Shown: positions 1 to 10,240 of the stretch, one piece after another | How the letters are laid out: each line of letters starts with the position of its first letter | How positions within the stretch are numbered: the stretch's first letter is position 1 | Assembly: GCA_031761405.1 (NCBI GenBank) | Contig: JASEVX010000008.1 | Location: 76,421,451 to 76,485,450, forward strand | DNA length: 64,000 nt | Direction: 5' to 3' | Origin: Serripes groenlandicus | Taxonomy: Eukaryota; Mollusca; Bivalvia; Cardiida; Cardiidae | Program-made: the position numbers and the translations under genes | The notes under the pieces: generated by a model | Told to the model about the DNA's origin: nothing | The model's database searches: none | The model's input: only the letters and a program-made list of their open reading frames with translations

Positions 1-689
1 TAATTCTATAGATCTGCATAGAGATTAAACAATTAAAGTCAACCTTTTTTCAGGTGGTTTATGTCCTGAAGAAATCAAAGCACTGCAGTGCTGACGGCCT
101 GGGGGCTGCTGGAAGGATGGAGAAGTGGGGGAAATGTGAAAGGAAATAACAATTGCAGCTTATGTTTATGTATTTATTGTCTAGAAGTTGAAAGATCATG
201 CCAAAAATAGTAAATGTTATTAAACTGCCAATTTAAAAAACAGAAGGACCTTGTTGGCACTATATCGCTCACCTGAGTGCAAGAGCTCACAAGTATACAC
301 ATTTAAGACATGAAGAATCAAAGGGAAATTTGGCAGCAGGTTTAGTCAGAATATTTGAAAGTTTCTGCATTATTATATTGAGAAATATGTCAATGTTAAA
401 TCACATTCGATCAAGTTGAAATAGTTCTCTAAACCATGTACTAGACTGGGAGAAAGTGTTTGAAATATGCAAAACTCATCAAGACAATTGTTCTGACAAA
501 GATTCAAAATGCAACATCCAGTGTGTTATCAAGATTTTCCTTCATTTGGCCTAGTGACCTATTTTTGTTTACCCGATATGACCCTTATTCGAACATGGAC
601 GAGATATCATTAAGATAAACATTCTGACCAAATTTTTAAAAACGTGGCCTCGACATTCCTGTAATTCGGCCTAGTGAACTAGTTTTTAG
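1..689. other. No gene seen; relic of AGGTCA-type repeat
   Basis: No convincing exon. Bases 530-680 hold two diverged units in reverse orientation of the repeat that forms the core of the element at 10241-11399 (shared words such as ggcctagtgacct and gatatcattaaga). A ctcacctgag word near 270 resembles the ends of the rolling-circle-like elements found elsewhere in the window. Confidence 0.45.
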
Positions 690-765
690 CTCTACTGGCC
701 AAAGGCCAGAAGGGCTTATGTCGTGGCGATGTGTCCGTCGTCCGTGCGTCCGCCCCCACAAAATA
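690..765 (+). mobile_element. Head fragment of a rolling-circle-like element
   Basis: A short hairpin (tagctctactggcc / ggccagaagggctta) is followed by gtccgtcgtccgtgcgtcc. The same order, hairpin then gtccg-rich stretch, begins the elements at 9180, 21001 and 22573. No matching body or tail follows, so this is a solo or truncated end. Confidence 0.4.
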
Positions 766-769
766 TGTG

Positions 770-950
770 TTAAGTGGCTAGTTTTTGGTATAATTTGGGT
801 TTATGTGACTAGATTCTGTTAAGTGGCTAGCCACACAACAGCATTTTTTTTTTGGTAGAAATGGCTTCTATGTGGCTTATTTAAGCCACTTAACATTTTT
901 TGAAATAGTCACATAAAAATTTGGAAAAGAAATTGTCCATCTGTCCATAT
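770..950 (-). repeat. Diverged relative of the 148-bp satellite
   Basis: Words such as ggcttctatgtggctta, taagccac and tagtcacataaa match the reverse complement of the satellite monomer at 12876-16921. The unit is single and diverged. Other solo relatives lie at 8290-8475, 9515-9600 and 27020-27150, so the family is dispersed and the array is a local expansion. Confidence 0.5.
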
Positions 951-1030
951 TCGATGGACGTCCTTAAATACGTTTTATTTGGATTACCTCCCTTCTACTA
1001 AGCAAATTGCTGTCGAGCCTACTCGGCCAT

Positions 1031-1138
1031 CTCCGGGGACCCCAATCGGAACACCTCGACTATTATCCTAATAGACCTAATCCCGAGAAGTATGACGGAA
1101 TTAGTCGAGGATGTCCGATTGCGGGGACCCATCTCCGG
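1031..1138. repeat. GC-rich imperfect inverted repeat
   Basis: Bases 1031-1063 and 1098-1138 are imperfect reverse complements (ctccggggacccc ... cggggacccatctccgg; cctcgacta ... tagtcgagg). They form a hairpin of about 33-bp arms around a 35-nt loop. It lies just upstream of a CRE-like site and a possible first exon. It could be a promoter-proximal structure or a small transposon relic. Confidence 0.55.
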
Positions 1139-1200
1139 CAAGCTCTTGCGTGTTCCGATTGGCTAAAGTCTCTCGACATTTTGCAAAACGTCATTTTTTC

Positions 1201-1289
1201 ATGGTGACGTCATTTTACACGGACCCCATTTTACACGAGGTAGGTTACAAGAAAGATCTGAAAGATGAAGATTCGGAACCGAAAAAAAG
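1201..1289 (+). CDS. Candidate first coding exon (unassigned)
   Basis: An ATG at 1201 opens 29 codons (MVTSFYTDPILHEVGYKKDL...) that run into a splice-donor-like site, aag|gtgaga at 1290. A consensus CRE (tgacgtca) overlaps the start at 1205-1212. The peptide is short, charged near its end and unrecognised. The exon leaves two bases of an unfinished codon, whereas the next candidate exon (3111) expects one, so at least one intervening exon would be needed. It could equally be a 5' leader or chance. Confidence 0.25.
1205..1212. promoter_or_regulatory. Consensus CRE palindrome
   Basis: tgacgtca, the full CREB/ATF palindrome, in the context gtgacgtcattttac. A near-identical context (atgacgtcattttga) occurs at 57653-57660 upstream of the B-box gene. 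Two further copies are at 19198 and 63892. Confidence 0.3.
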
Positions 1290-1294
1290 GTGAG

Positions 1295-2300
1295 AAAATA
1301 TCAAACTTGTTTATTGTTTGTGGAAAGAGCGGTTCATTACATGTTATTGTCACATTTATGTTGACTGAAAACGAAAGTTCTATGTTCTAAACTCGCCCCA
1401 CCCGCCTAATTTACTGTAGAAATGTCCTAAAAATATTGAGTGGCTTGTGTACAGTATCCGTTTTTTAGTAGCGAACTCATTGCCATGAGAAAAATCACGA
1501 TTTCAGGTCTCAAATTAAACCATTTCTGCTACTGGTTTTTTTTTTGCAAGCCACACAGTGTGAAATTTTTCTTTTTCAATTTATACTAGACGTAGATTCG
1601 ACGGTATTTTTTTTCGGATACGTTATTCGGCGAATTTCAAAGTGAATTTCAAAGTGAATTAAAACAATATTTGATTGTCAAATAACTTGTAAATGTCGGT
1701 TTAAACTAAAGAATAGATAGCACAATAAAATATTTGAAAGAAAAAAGCTACAAATCTTCATAACAATGTTTAAATACAAGTTTATAAAGACAATTTACTA
1801 TTCGTAATTTAATGACTATTCCTAACAGTTACATGTAATATTATGTGAACTGACAAAACCTGAACAAATCCGACCAAGTCATGACATTTAGGATCAGCAG
1901 CCTAAAGTAGCCAGTTTTATCATGTCCCTTGGGTGGCTGCTGATTGCACATTTAAGGACTATGTCATGGCTGAAATGGGTGGGTGGGGTATACAAGTTAA
2001 ACACTTCAAAACGTAGAGGACCTAAGGCCATGTAACTATTATAACCTGGTCAGATAAGCTTTTTGAAATATATCTGAATGAAAGAAAATAATTGGAAGAA
2101 TTGGGTTGGTAATTTATGGAAGTGACTATTTACACGACTGTCGGGCAAATAAGGTTCTGACTATTCACCCAACAGGATTTTGACTGGTACATTACACTGA
2201 TGTCATTTGCATAGACACGTGACATGTGATAATTTGTCCTACAGGATTTTGTCTGCGTAACTTTTAAGACTTTTCGTCAATGTATAACTTCAGTTCGCAG
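1295..2300. other. No gene seen
   Basis: AT-rich sequence without a long ORF or recognised repeat. A short word, gtcgggcaaata, at about 2140 recurs at about 2650, at either side of the - strand ORF described next, which hints that both belong to one repeat unit. Confidence 0.4.
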
Positions 2301-2305
2301 TCTAT

Positions 2306-2683
2306 TTAAAAGAAGCATATGGCGAGAATATTTTCTGTCATAATTATTAATGATCTACTCAAAATAGTGAGTCTACGGAGTAGTCTTCCAGTAAATTTGT
2401 TGATATTGTTTGGCAACAGACAAGCCTGCTTAGTCAATCTCATGTCCAGTTGTTGAATTAGTCGATACACAAAGGGTTTTTCGGTATTGTTAGCAGGGAC
2501 TGTGTAGCAAGCAGATTCAATACATTTATCAATAGGAGCAGTTCTTCCTTTCGCCATATGTTTTTGAAAGTCTTCTGCTGCACATGCTTTGAATTGTGTC
2601 TGCATGTTAGAAAGGAGAATAGTCAGAATATCTTTAGTCGGCCAACCGTCGGGCAAATAGCCTCGGCCGTAATTTATAGGCAA
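2306..2683 (-). CDS. Unrecognised 125-codon ORF
   Basis: An uninterrupted - strand ORF starting at an ATG (2683). The peptide is mixed alpha-type, with 5 Cys and a neutral composition, no signal peptide and no clear membrane segment. The body (about residues 15-90) reads like a folded domain, but I do not recognise the family. It is flanked by the direct repeat gtcgggcaaata, so it may be a remnant of a transposable element. The length is above chance for DNA this AT-rich but not decisive. Confidence 0.3.
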   Translation of the reverse strand: MPINYGRGYLPDGWPTKDILTILLSNMQTQFKACAAEDFQKHMAKGRTAPIDKCIESACYTVPANNTEKPFVYRLIQQLDMRLTKQACLLPNNINKFTGRLLRRLTILSRSLIIMTENILAICFF

Positions 2684-2734
2684 ATTAAGTGACCATTTTT
2701 CGGCTCAGCTTTGCACATTGTTTAAGTTAACTAA

Positions 2735-3044
2735 ATAAATATTTAAGATATTCCAATGAAATTTTGTGCACATGTTAGCAGTGACAATACACACATGTAT
2801 ACAAAGGGGCATAACTCTGGCTTTAATAATTATTGAGTTATGCCCCTTTTTCACTTAAAAATTCATGCACAAATATCATCATTGCTCATAACTCAAAAAC
2901 AATTTGAGATATTATAACGAAACTTGGTGTACATGTTGGTAATGACTATACACAAGGGTACATAATATAAATTGAGGTATGCCCCTTTTTGGACTTGGAA
3001 AAAACAGACGAGCGTTGGCACCCACTCCGTAGCGCTCTTGTTTA
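2735..3044 (+). mobile_element. 3' part of a repeat element ending tagcgctcttgttta
   Basis: Two diverged units each carry gatatt(cc)a..gaaa and an (a)ggggcataact-type box, followed by a terminal stretch ending cgctcttgttta. The same unit sits at 22445-22570. The ctcttgtt end resembles the tails of the rolling-circle-like elements but with a different hairpin, so this is a second subfamily, truncated at its head. Confidence 0.5.
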
Positions 3045-3110
3045 AATATAAGGTAAGGCATAGTTGTTTAATATGAGAATGCATGACATGTACAATCTCT
3101 TATATTGCAG

Positions 3111-3150
3111 GTTCCAAACAAGTAGACAGTTTGGCTGAGTTTCCTTTTGG
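3111..3150 (+). CDS. Candidate coding exon (40 nt)
   Basis: It is bounded by a strong acceptor (cttatattgcag|gt) and a strong donor (ttgg|gtaagtc). The only phase open and consistent with the next candidate exon encodes SKQVDSLAEFPFG. It ends with two bases (GG) that complete a glycine codon with the first base of the exon at 6663. The family is not recognised. The start of this exon resembles the leader of the short ORF at 23470 (gtt..aaacaagta followed by a GCxGAGTT word), so the two loci may be related. Inference from splice signals only. Confidence 0.4.
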
Positions 3151-3159
3151 GTAAGTCAA

Positions 3160-4340
3160 ACTTATATTAACATTTTATAGTAACAGAACTTGAAACACAG
3201 GTGCAGATCTAGCAGGAGACACCCAACATGGTTCAAATTTCATCAGATCTTCACAGAACTTGGTCACAAGGATATAAAATACTCTTCAAAGTTGATAACT
3301 ATCTAAATCACTCAAGTCACTCCTGAATTATTGAGATGTTTGAAAGTAACCAAATTAGTGCCTAGTCTTCTTTATTTTACAAGTCAAACAGTTTTAATCG
3401 GATCCTCATGAAGCTTGGTCACAACAGGGACATCCTTGAGGGCGATTCAGGCGATAACTTCGCTCTGTGTTAATTTACTTCGTTGTTTTATTACATCAAA
3501 GAGAAGTCGACTTCGCCGACATATTCTCATGTTAACAATTGTCACACTTTTGCTACGAGGAGCCATAATCATTACAGGATGTCATTGTTATCCACGAAAG
3601 CCATAACATTTCAAATTAATTAACCCGGTCGTGCCCTAATTATCGGATATCAACAGCGACCAGCTTGATTAACTGCAGCAACTGAATCGATATCATGGAT
3701 TACCGTTTACGTAATTCCAAGAAAATATTATGAAAAATTCGTTGTCGCTTTTTGTCGCACATGGCGACAATGTTGATCGCCAGCGGGAAACCCTGAGTCA
3801 TGTACAGTACACTCATAGTGTTAGACCCACTTTTCGTTTCCAACTTTAGCGACCAACACAATGAATTTATTGTCTGTCCGCTTTAAGAAACGCCGCAGAA
3901 ACTTGATAAGAATCTCATTTATAAATTTTGTATTTATAAATACAATGTAAATCAGTTATGATGGCTCTAAGGCACCGCTTACGAATTGCCACTTTGCGAA
4001 AAATTATTGACAGAATTCACATCGCGAAAATATGTGACAATTCTTCGGTCGTTTCTATAATCCGATCTTCGGAACCGGCCTGTTATTTTGTTTTGATTTC
4101 ATTTAAAATAATGTCATTATTCATCAGGACCATGTAAATGTTCAATGATATACGTATGCCCCTTGCGAACACACACTTCTCTGTGAAGTTGTCTCATTTC
4201 TCCCTAAATTCAGCTGAGGGAGAAGTCACTTCTCCATAAAATTTGACCCTAGGATGACCCCTGTCACAATGTTTATAGGCATGTAGTCTTGCACTTTAGA
4301 ATTATATGCATTCAAGGGCTTGTAATGTCAAAAATTAACT
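3160..4340. other. No gene seen
   Basis: No convincing exon or recognised repeat. Short ORFs here (for example 3415-3606) lack splice context and family features. Confidence 0.4.
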
Positions 4341-4357
4341 TAATCAGGGCTGTCCAC

Positions 4358-4462
4358 TCGCTAAGCAGCCCATGGGGAAGTGGTTAGCACATCTGCCTTC
4401 CAGGTATGAGTAAATATACTGACTGCTGTTGATAAATGGCGTAAAACAAAAAACAAACCTCA
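4358..4462 (+). mobile_element. Degraded tRNA-headed SINE
   Basis: A tRNA-like A-box region (agtggttagcacatctgcc) is followed after a deletion by the SINE tail (gttgataaatggcgtaaaac) and an A-rich end. The body between them is missing. Compare the complete copy at 11611-11836. Confidence 0.5.
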
Positions 4463-4570
4463 TAAGGCCATGATAAATTGATTGTTTGGTTCCTATTTTA
4501 TGCTGAAAAAAAATAGGGTAGGTAGGTAGGGAAATTATTTTATTTTTTCAAAACATTTTTTTTTCTCAGC
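4462..4570 (+). repeat. Short dispersed repeat, inverted partner at 6425-6520
   Basis: The order aaggccatgataaattgattg, ggttcc, then a tagggt-type run matches the reverse complement of 6425-6520 (ggtcggtcgggaaaccgg ... aatcaatttatcttggcc). Two copies of an interspersed family in opposite orientation. Confidence 0.5.
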
Positions 4571-5051
4571 CTCCGCACAGTGTCCAGTTTTGTCTGGTTT
4601 TACTGCATTCTAATGTAGATAATGTTATATTTTAAACAAATTACTGAAATAAAGTTGCTTACTTACAAACTTGTTGAGTTGCTTTTTGTTCAGATACCCA
4701 GTGAAATAGCCCATTTTACCATTCTTGTTTTGCTTTAAATAGTGTGGGTTGAGTGTTTCTGACCAAAAGTGCACATGGATATAATTAATATGAAGTACAA
4801 ATAAAACACATCATACATTTGTTTGTAGGCTTAACTCTTACAAATTTATTAAAACTGTAATATTTGGACAAACACATTTAAAAGATTGGTTTTTAATATT
4901 GGAATCACAATCAAATGTCAAACATTGCAGATCCTGACAAGATAGCTCTTAAACTATCTGCTCTGGATATGTGATAATTGTAGATGCTGTTAAGTGTAGT
5001 CAGATTGTGAGGTATCATAAAATAGTATCTTGTGAACTGCAGGACAAGGAT

Positions 5052-5545
5052 TTACAAGTGCTCACAATTTTCAATGCCACCTTCTAAACCATAGTGTGAA
5101 CATAGATCCTGCCTTCCAAGACCACTACCATATAATGGAATTTCAATAGGTGTTAAACACTGCAAATCACTGCGTGTCACTACCTTACCAAGAAGGTTAT
5201 CATTATGTCTTGGTGGGGTTATTGGGTCACCACAACTGTATTCATACTCACTTAATAAAATGGAAAGGGATACTGCTTGTCTTTCAGTTAGTTTGTACTT
5301 GCAGTAAATAATATAGCAACCTAGGCTTCTGACATTCCACATGTAACAACAGATCTGTCATTTTGTGTTGTGCACATGCTATAATCACCAAATAATGGTT
5401 CTTCGATTAAGTTGACAGCTACTTGTTCTGTATCTGGTACAACAGTCTCATCCTCAGATAAAACTGTTGTGCATGAAAGTAATATTTCAACCAGAACTTG
5501 TAATACTATTAGTTTTGTTTGTTTGGAGTTTAACGCAGCTTTCAA
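5052..5545 (-). pseudogene. Broken unrecognised gene fragment
   Basis: Two - strand ORFs overlap at 5321-5342 in different frames: an upstream one (5545 to 5321, 74 codons) and a downstream one (5342 to 5052, 96 codons). The second contains a compact, conserved-looking segment with the words LTERQAVSLSILLSE, SCGDPITPP and GSGLGRQDLCSHYG, which looks like part of a real domain, perhaps zinc-binding, with one Cys replaced by Tyr. I recall similar segments in repeated bivalve and cnidarian hypothetical proteins but cannot name the family. The upstream ORF starts inside a SINE relic (5510-5710), so its first codons are not original. A frameshift plus the SINE junction argues for a pseudogene or an old transposon ORF. 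Confidence 0.4.
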
Positions 5546-5710
5546 CAGCTTTGGTCATATCACGGCGGTCAGTGCACCTACCCATGTTTTCGTGGCTTTC
5601 TCACACCAGTACTTACACAACATTCTTTCGAAGCCACTGACTACTTTCTCACATAGATCAGAGGTGAGAGGCAATGGAAAACATCGCCCGAAAGAATGTT
5701 GCCGCAACAA
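5510..5710 (-). mobile_element. SINE relic
   Basis: Read on the - strand it carries the body word gtactggtgtgagaaagcc, then ccgccgtgatatgacc and the end gctgcgttaaactcc followed by an aaac-rich tail. This matches the body and tail of the SINE at 30755-31044. The tRNA-like head is too diverged to delimit. Confidence 0.55.
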
Positions 5711-5749
5711 TACTATTAGTAGTGCTTGGTGAATGTTTTAGCTAGTATA

Positions 5750-6240
5750 CTATATATGTTTGAATGTATAACCTCATGTTGACTAGGCCTCATTTTTTTT
5801 TATGTACTTCATATCTGTTGGTGGACCGTGGTATTGTTCTTTCTTTTAACTATATATTAACATCTGTTGTTCCCTGTTTAACACTGCATAATACGGTATA
5901 AAGAAAACACTTGACAAGCTTGCTATTTAAGATGTAGCATTCATGTTAATATATATAAAGAATGCTTATCAGTGTGATTGATTGAATAGAAATTCTGTTC
6001 ATATACAAAGTAAAAACTTTCTGAAGGTGTTATAAATGGAAAACTGTTTGCATTCTGTGTTGGATTCAAATGCCAAGTTTGTCATTCTTTAATATATTAA
6101 ATTACAGGGTGATGGTGCACTGCTTCATTAAAAACTAGTACTTCTGTAGCTTTTACAATGGGTTTGCAAAAGGAATAACTAACTTTGCTAGTAGTATTTA
6201 GTGTTTTAATACACTATGTTTTATAAACCAGACAGCATGC
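5750..6240. other. No gene seen
   Basis: AT-rich, without a long ORF or a recognised repeat. Confidence 0.4.
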
Positions 6241-6289
6241 ACAGCTTTTTGTATCAACTACGTTCTTAAAACTACTCGTAGCGATAAAA

Positions 6290-6381
6290 CCGGAAACCAT
6301 TCACCGCTATTTTCGTACCATTTTTTTTCGTCCCGAACATTTTCGTATTAATTATTTTCGTCCCGCGCATTTTCGTAACAA

Positions 6382-6413
<32 letters not shown>

Positions 6414-6420
6414 TTTTTTT
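6290..6420. repeat. ttttcgt-rich low-complexity tract with poly(T)
   Basis: Several spaced ttttcgt(cc) words (6303-6378) are followed by an uninterrupted run of 27 T (6382-6408) and another T run. The poly(T) could be the A-tail of a minus-strand retroposon joined to the repeat at 6425-6520. Confidence 0.55.
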
Positions 6421-6662
6421 TAAAAACATGAAAAAATGTTTTAGGGTCGGGCTGAATAATTAGGGTCGGTCGGGAAACCGGAACCACACAATCAATTTAT
6501 CTTGGCCTAACTTATAACTCGAACACTTCTTATCCAGTTTTCACCAAACTTGGTCAAAATGTTTGAGTGCATTTTTTTGGGCAAGGTTGTATAACAAACG
6601 AAATTACTCATGAATTACAGCTGTTGAATGTCTTGTGAAATTTTGGCACTCTTATTTTATAG

Positions 6663-6785
6663 GAAATCCTTCTTCTTTGCCATGCTGCCTGGCCTGGCAA
6701 CAAAAGTTATGTGGCCTGTCCAGCTGACAAATAACAATGCTGAAGCGGGCAGGGCCATTGTGTTTTGTTCTTGTGACAATGCAAT
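6663..6785 (+). CDS. Candidate coding exon (123 nt)
   Basis: Acceptor tattttatag|ga, donor gcaat|gtaagta. Only one of the three frames is open. It encodes about 40 residues, including KSFFFAMLPGLATKVMWPVQ and a closing FCSCDNA. G+C is near 49%, well above the flanks, as expected for an exon. It accepts the two-base remainder of the exon at 3111 and ends with two bases (AT). No family recognised. If spliced straight to the exon at 12477 the frame meets TGA after about 18 codons; otherwise an extra exon is required to reach the large exon at 17221. Confidence 0.45.
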
Positions 6786-7053
6786 GTAAGTATAGATGAA
6801 GTAAAGATGTTTGAATCCCAGAAACAAGTTAGTGTAACTCGGTTACAGTTTTCATAGACTGGCAGTCCCCATAGTGATAGTTGTCAAGATTTTGTCTGCA
6901 GGTTTCTGTCATAGTCATACATAACAGTGATCGAAATTAGCACAAGCCGCAAGCCCTGCACTGGTAAAATTGTTTCCGGGCTTCTCAAATTCTTTATTTC
7001 ATATAGCCGGGCTTGTTGAACAAAATTATGATAAGCACTAGTATAAGGATTAA

Positions 7054-8132
7054 CCCTTACCATGCGGGAACCGAGTTAACTCTTTTTTCGAAGACATCCC
7101 TGTAGACGGGAACCGAGTTAACTCGTTTTCAAAGGTGACTGCACACAACCTTAATTTATGGGGAATTCCCACCAGCAAGGCACATCCATAATTGCCATCA
7201 TCTAATCAGAATCAGAATAGGTTTCATGAATTCTTTCAAACTTGATTGGTGAATAAATATTGATACTACTAAAAATAACTAAGATATAATCAATGAAGTG
7301 ATTTTCATAATGGGGGAATGCAAAAATATTTTTGAAGACATGTTTGGAAATTCGCCTCGAAAGAGGAATTTAAATTATCCCACATATCAGTTACGGTGAA
7401 TTTGTACATAGGATAGTTTTCTCTGTTTGATTCTTAACAGTTTTACAATGATCGGGAATTTCGAAGCAATGTATGCTTGATTTACTTGGGATTTATTCTT
7501 GAGATTCGTCCCAATTTTCAAAATGGTGGACGACGATAATATTTTTGCAGGCATGTTTGGAAATTCGCCTCGAAAGAGGAATTTAAATGATCCCACGTAT
7601 CGGTTACGGTGAATTTGTACGTAGGATAGTTTTCTTTATTTCATTTTACCAGTTTCCAAGCGATGTATACTTGATTTATTCTTGCGAGTCGTCCCGATTT
7701 TAAAAATGGCGGACGCGAAAATATTTGTGCAGGCATGTTGTTTTTTGGAATAACTATACTAATGATTGAATTTGCATGAACATCTCGTAAACGTACTAAT
7801 TCTAAGGTGACTTCTGGTTTATGTTATTGTTTTAGTGTAAAAATGTGTGTAATTGATTGTAGGTAATTTCGGTAAACAATAATTTATTTTTTATTTTTCT
7901 CACCTGTTCTCACCTGTCACAGTAAATATATCAACAATTTGAAAACAAAATCTGACTCAAAATGATGGTGAATATATATCGAACAAAAAACATATAGAGT
8001 TTGTACACTTTTACTCAAGAATTAACCATAGAAATCATGGATTTATTAACATACCCTTCTACAAGAGAATTTTAAGAAAAATATTCAGTAGATGGAATAC
8101 GTATTGGAAAAAACAATATAGCACTGTAAGGG
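7054..8132. mobile_element. Non-autonomous piggyBac-like element
   Basis: Flanked on both sides by TTAA (7050-7053 and 8133-8136), with perfect 8-bp inverted ends after the TTAA (ccttac-type: CCCTTACC..GC / GC..TGTAAGGG). TTAA target duplication and a CCC start are hallmarks of the piggyBac superfamily. The 1079-bp interior has no transposase ORF. It includes a diverged tandem duplication of about 213 bp (7343-7555 and 7556-7740; shared word ggaaattcgcctcgaaagag) and a doubled gggaaccgagttaactc near the left end. Confidence 0.65.
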
Positions 8133-8289
8133 TTAACAGCTTGTTCGCCTAAAAGTCGTCTGCTCGTTGACTGACATAATACAGATAAATTAATTTAAGT
8201 TAGATAACTAGACCTAGATGTATTGGATTGAAACTTTGCATAAGGTTTTGCATTTTCTTTACTTGTTTCTGTGAAAATACAATTCAAAT

Positions 8290-8475
8290 AGTCCAGCTCA
8301 GTGAAATGGTCACATAATAGCTGTTATCCCATAATCTGTCCATATGATGTCATTGGTCATCTTTGTAACTTTTATGTGGCTAAATTAAGCCAAATAGAAG
8401 CCTCATATTTCTACCCACTAGATATAATTATGTGACTAGCCACATAACAGAAATAGTTACATAATAGCTGTTATC
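8290..8475 (+). repeat. Solo satellite-family unit
   Basis: One unit plus a partial of the 148-bp family (gctgttatcccataatctgt, cctcatatttctacccacta). It has the agatataattatgtg junction that also occurs at both ends of the array at 12876-16921 but not inside it, so it represents the unamplified form. Confidence 0.7.
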
Positions 8476-8479
8476 CCAT

Positions 8480-9177
8480 GGACAGCTCTTGGTCTGAAAT
8501 GAAATAAATTTCATGCCATTGGATAAAAAGGTGCTCATAGTAACTTGAAAATTTTAATGATTTCTACTCTCTGGAATGTTTGGCATCAGATTGAAAACCC
8601 TGTAGCATTGTGAAATACTTAGGTAACTTTTTACATACAGATTTTCAGTGGAAATAGAGAAGTTAGTCCCTTTTCCGAACAAAGCTATAGAAGACAAAGG
8701 AATTGGTATATGATGATTTATGACTGTTTTGTTACATTACAGTTCTTGTTACCTTTGATAATCATTGAGAAGGGCTATGTGGGGGCATTTATAACTTTAT
8801 AGTGAAAACTGATAATTGAAGTCCTCCTTCAGTAATAATTTGTTGCAATAATGATGCCAGTAAAGTTGGCAAACTAACAGAAAAAATATTGTTTGTGCAA
8901 ATCAGGTGTTTTAACTTCTGACAGTTCATGCCTAAATGAAATGCAGAAAAAATCTTAAATCATCAACTCACTCTGGCTGCTTTAATATGAATTATTTTCA
9001 CTACAGTACTAGTGGAATATTTTTGAGGTCAGTGTCTTTGTAACTGCAAAATCAAATTTATTTTATATAAGCATCAAGTTGCCCTTCTCTTTGTTTAATT
9101 CTGGTTATGTTTTACCAAGCAGTTATTGGCATTATGTCAGATTTTATTTGATCAATGGCTTTAACTATTGATAATTA
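8480..9177. other. No gene seen
   Basis: AT-rich sequence without a supported exon or recognised repeat. Confidence 0.4.
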
Positions 9178-9181
9178 TTAG

Positions 9182-9480
9182 CTCACTTGTCAAAAAATGA
9201 CAAGGTGAGCTATCACCCTTTGTCCGTCCACAATTTCTTGTGAATACGATAGTCTTCATTTATTATCCGATGTTTACCAAACTTATTCAGTAGCTAGATA
9301 TCCATGAGAGCTCGGTTCCTTTCGAAAACCAGATCCGTCCATGCATGAAGGGATTATGGCCCTTTAAAATTGCTATAATTGACCTTGTGAACAAGATAAA
9401 GTCATTATTTATTATCCGATGTTTTTACCAAACTTATACAGTAGGTAGATATACATGAGAGCTCGAAAACCAGCCAAAAA
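9182..9480 (+). mobile_element. Truncated rolling-circle-like element with 161-bp-type core
   Basis: It starts with the head hairpin (agctcacttgtc / gacaaggtgagct) and gtccgtcc, then about one and a half units of the core found at 27187-29088 (accaaacttat.cagtag, gagagctcgg, ccagatccg). It breaks off at about 9480 without a tail. Confidence 0.6.
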
Positions 9481-9582
9481 ATTATTCCTTCACCTCCCAA
9501 GTATTTTAACATTTTGTGACTATCTACAGAAAAGTATACGTGGCTAGTCACATATACCATAAAAATTACAATTGTTGATAGT

Positions 9583-9822
9583 TTGGACAACAAGCCACAT
9601 AAATCACCCATCATTTTAAAAGTAGTATCGGACACTTTTATCCAATCACCTTGTGGCGGCCATCTCGGAAAAATGGAGAATCTCATGTTCCAAATTTTAG
9701 TGATTATTTTGTTAATTTTGACAATTTGTCAGTTGAGTTTGATATCAGTTGGGGTCTATATTGTTGCAAAAAGAATAGAGATTTTACAGAAAGACCTTCA
9801 TTTGGATATATTTGAACAGTGA
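9583..9822 (+). CDS. Small ORF with one predicted membrane segment (uncertain)
   Basis: The 79-codon ORF contains a very hydrophobic stretch (NLMFQILVIILLILTICQLS, about residues 34-53) followed by a basic, then acidic C-terminus. The most likely start is the internal ATG at 9673, 14 bp after a YY1-like box (ggcggccatct, 9655) and a ccaat word at 9640, an arrangement typical of TSS-proximal DNA. That would give a 49-residue single-pass micropeptide. There is no homology I recognise; chance cannot be excluded in AT-rich DNA. Confidence 0.25.
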   Translation: MDNKPHKSPIILKVVSDTFIQSPCGGHLGKMENLMFQILVIILLILTICQLSLISVGVYIVAKRIEILQKDLHLDIFEQ

Positions 9823-10240
9823 TGGTAATCATTGGTAAGAATGTATTCAGTTTTCGCTTAAATTCTTTATGCAGACATTATATGCTCATTGCATAATTAT
9901 GTTCATTGAAAATCAGGAACAAATGGTGCAATGTTATGGAAAAGAAGAGTTATTGGATAAGATCATTGTCTGATTTTGCCAAGGAATGAACTAGATTTTT
10001 TCATCATGTTATAATCATGGTGAGCAACTGTGACAAGAAAAAGTGTGGCGATTTTTTGGCATGAATGCCTAGTTTCATATATTACACAGGTCAGTTGAAA
10101 ATGGCTATCTATAATTAATAATTATAAATTACAATTTTTCCGTATTTCTTTCCTCATTTTCTAGCTCGCTAGGCATTTCAAATTATTATATTCTTTCTGC
10201 TTTCTAGCTTGCATGACCTTTATGAGTTGTTGTTGTTTTT

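Noticed and set aside
5412..5732. 106-codon + strand ORF
   Set aside because: Antisense to a SINE relic and to the - strand fragment; no family features.
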